Shown one piece after another: positions 63,018 through 64,000 of a stretch of 64,000 nucleotides of DNA; positions within the stretch are counted from its first letter, which is position 1; the number at the start of each line of letters is the position of its first letter. Origin of the DNA: a bacterium (GTDB taxonomy: Bacteria > Bacillota > Clostridia > Oscillospirales > Oscillospiraceae); assembly GCA_004560375.1 (NCBI GenBank), contig SFVC01000010.1, forward strand, positions 1 through 64,000, in the 5' to 3' direction. A program made the translations under genes and the position numbers. The notes under the pieces are model-generated. The model was not told where the DNA came from. It was given only the letters and a program-made list of their open reading frames with translations, and ran no database searches.

Positions 63018-64000
63018 TTAGGTGTGAGCCTGGTTGTAGCAGACGTAGATGACCTCGGCGGTCAGGTTGTCGCTGGACAGAACCACAGACACCTGAACCT
63101 CACGATAGGCAGCGACGTTGTTCAGGGAGCTGGCCTCGTTCAGGGTGGCCAGGTCAGTGATGTTCGGCCAGACGCAGCTGGTGGCGCTGGTCTTGTTGTC
63201 CTTGTTCAGGTTCACGACCTTGGCGCCGGTCACCTTGTACAGTGCGCCAGCGCTGGGCGTAGCGCCGATGGTGGTGTAGATCATGGCGGTCTGGCTGTCG
63301 GTAGTGGCCGCCACGTAGTCCTTGGCGATCACGATGCCGTCCTTGGCCCGGTTGGTGCCGCCAACAGCGGTGTCGTAGGAGGCGGTCACCGCGGTGACGG
63401 AGTAGATGGGCTGGCCGTCGATAGCCTTCTTACCGGTGTCGGTCAGGTTGTAGAACTGGTCGTGGTTGTCGGCCACAGTGCCAATACCAGCAGTAGCACC
63501 GAAGGCCACGATAGTAGCGCTGGTACGAGTCGGGCCGGCGGCCTGGGTGTCGTCCACCAGACCTTCAATCCAGTACTCGCCCCGCTCGCCGTCCACGTAC
63601 ATGGCGAACTTGGTGGCATCCTCACCGTAGGCGTTCACCAGCAGCGGGGTGCTGTTGCCTACGTAGTACAGGCTGCTGCCCACGCCGTCCACGGCCTCGG
63701 CGGGTAGGAAGATCACGTTGGCCTGCTTGGCGGTGCCGGTGTTATCCTGGGCGTAGATAAAGTCACTCTGGGACCACACAGCCATGTTGGCGTAAGTGGT
63801 GGCGGCGCCGCCATTCACCCGGAAGTAGGCGGGAACGCCCGCAGTATTCATCGTGGTGGTGAAGTCGAAGGTCACCTGGCGGTTGCTGCCCAGCAGTTCG
63901 GAGATGCCGTTGTACACGGCCACCTTCTGGGTGTCGGTACCGGTGCCGCTCACCAGGATGAACTTAGTGGCCTCGGTGACGTACAGGCGCTCAGCGCCCG
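63018..64000 (-). CDS. C-terminal part of a large surface protein (S-layer-like), truncated by the window
   Basis: The minus-strand frame is open from base 64000 to a stop at 63018-63020, so at least 326 C-terminal residues are present and the start lies outside. The sequence is rich in Thr, Ala, Asp, Asn and Gly, with few cysteines and repeated beta-strand patterns (EATKFILVSGTGTDTQKVAVY; YYVGNSTPLLVNAYGED), typical of exported surface or S-layer proteins. No LPXTG-type anchor is at the end; SLH anchors could be N-terminal. Codon choice is biased, with unusually few rare codons, suggesting high expression. Confidence 0.65.
   Translation of the reverse strand, partial: GAERLYVTEATKFILVSGTGTDTQKVAVYNGISELLGSNRQVTFDFTTTMNTAGVPAYFRVNGGAATTYANMAVWSQSDFIYAQDNTGTAKQANVIFLPAEAVDGVGSSLYYVGNSTPLLVNAYGEDATKFAMYVDGERGEYWIEGLVDDTQAAGPTRTSATIVAFGATAGIGTVADNHDQFYNLTDTGKKAIDGQPIYSVTAVTASYDTAVGGTNRAKDGIVIAKDYVAATTDSQTAMIYTTIGATPSAGALYKVTGAKVVNLNKDNKTSATSCVWPNITDLATLNEASSLNNVAAYREVQVSVVLSSDNLTAEVIYVCYNQAHT

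Overview
The window is chromosomal DNA from a high-GC, Gram-positive, endospore-forming anaerobe of the class Clostridia, most likely an Oscillospiraceae-type gut bacterium. Evidence: spoVAD/spoVAE sporulation genes, a SAM-I riboswitch on metK, preQ1 and other ECF-type vitamin S components, rubrerythrin, FeoAB, NADP-type glutamate dehydrogenase, GGAGG ribosome binding sites, TTGACA/TATAAT promoters and a full Firmicutes S10-spc-alpha ribosomal superoperon. Genus assignment is inference.

Layout. 1-1227: end of a low-GC gene and a DUF362 protein. 1292-6006: mnmA, and a MerR-controlled run of merR, ybjQ-like, ABC ATPase and ABC permease with a classical 19-bp-spacer MerR promoter. 6034-11073: ComEA-like protein, OmpR-type response regulator, histidine kinase and GerMN lipoprotein on the minus strand, divergent from a DacF-type carboxypeptidase. 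11326-15517: two ECF S components (one QueT), a MocR regulator lacking its PLP lysine, a TipAS-type MerR regulator, and a small low-GC XRE/membrane-peptide pair. 15562-17879: rpmG-secE-nusG-rplK-rplA. 18213-27330: ruvX, ackA, tmcAL, pepT, a rhomboid-like membrane protein, a GT-C transferase, feoAB. 27385-30277: metK with riboswitch; spoVAD-spoVAE behind a remarkable double-cloverleaf element. 30618-37345: zinc-ribbon protein, acyl-ACP thioesterase, gdhA, ECF sigma/anti-sigma, PadR pair, rubrerythrin. 37440-45548: heterodimeric ABC exporter, hotdog thioesterase, rqcH, mrnC, proS. 46067-62099: rpsJ to rplQ, 32 genes for ribosome, secretion (secY), adk, map, infA and RNA polymerase alpha. 62150-64000: a 27-codon mini-gene flanked by inverted repeats, a phage tail-fibre-like orphan, and the C-terminal part of a large surface protein.

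Non-coding content is the richest part. Three copies of a REP-like double hairpin are scattered at 4779, 32290 and 45576; a 185-bp element at 30309-30493 folds on paper into two consecutive four-way junctions with almost no unpaired bases, placed between a SigG-like promoter and spoVAD; another hairpin-rich repeat lies between rqcH and mrnC; and structured leaders precede rpmG, rplK, queT, rpsJ and rplC. No rRNA, tRNA or CRISPR array was recognised.
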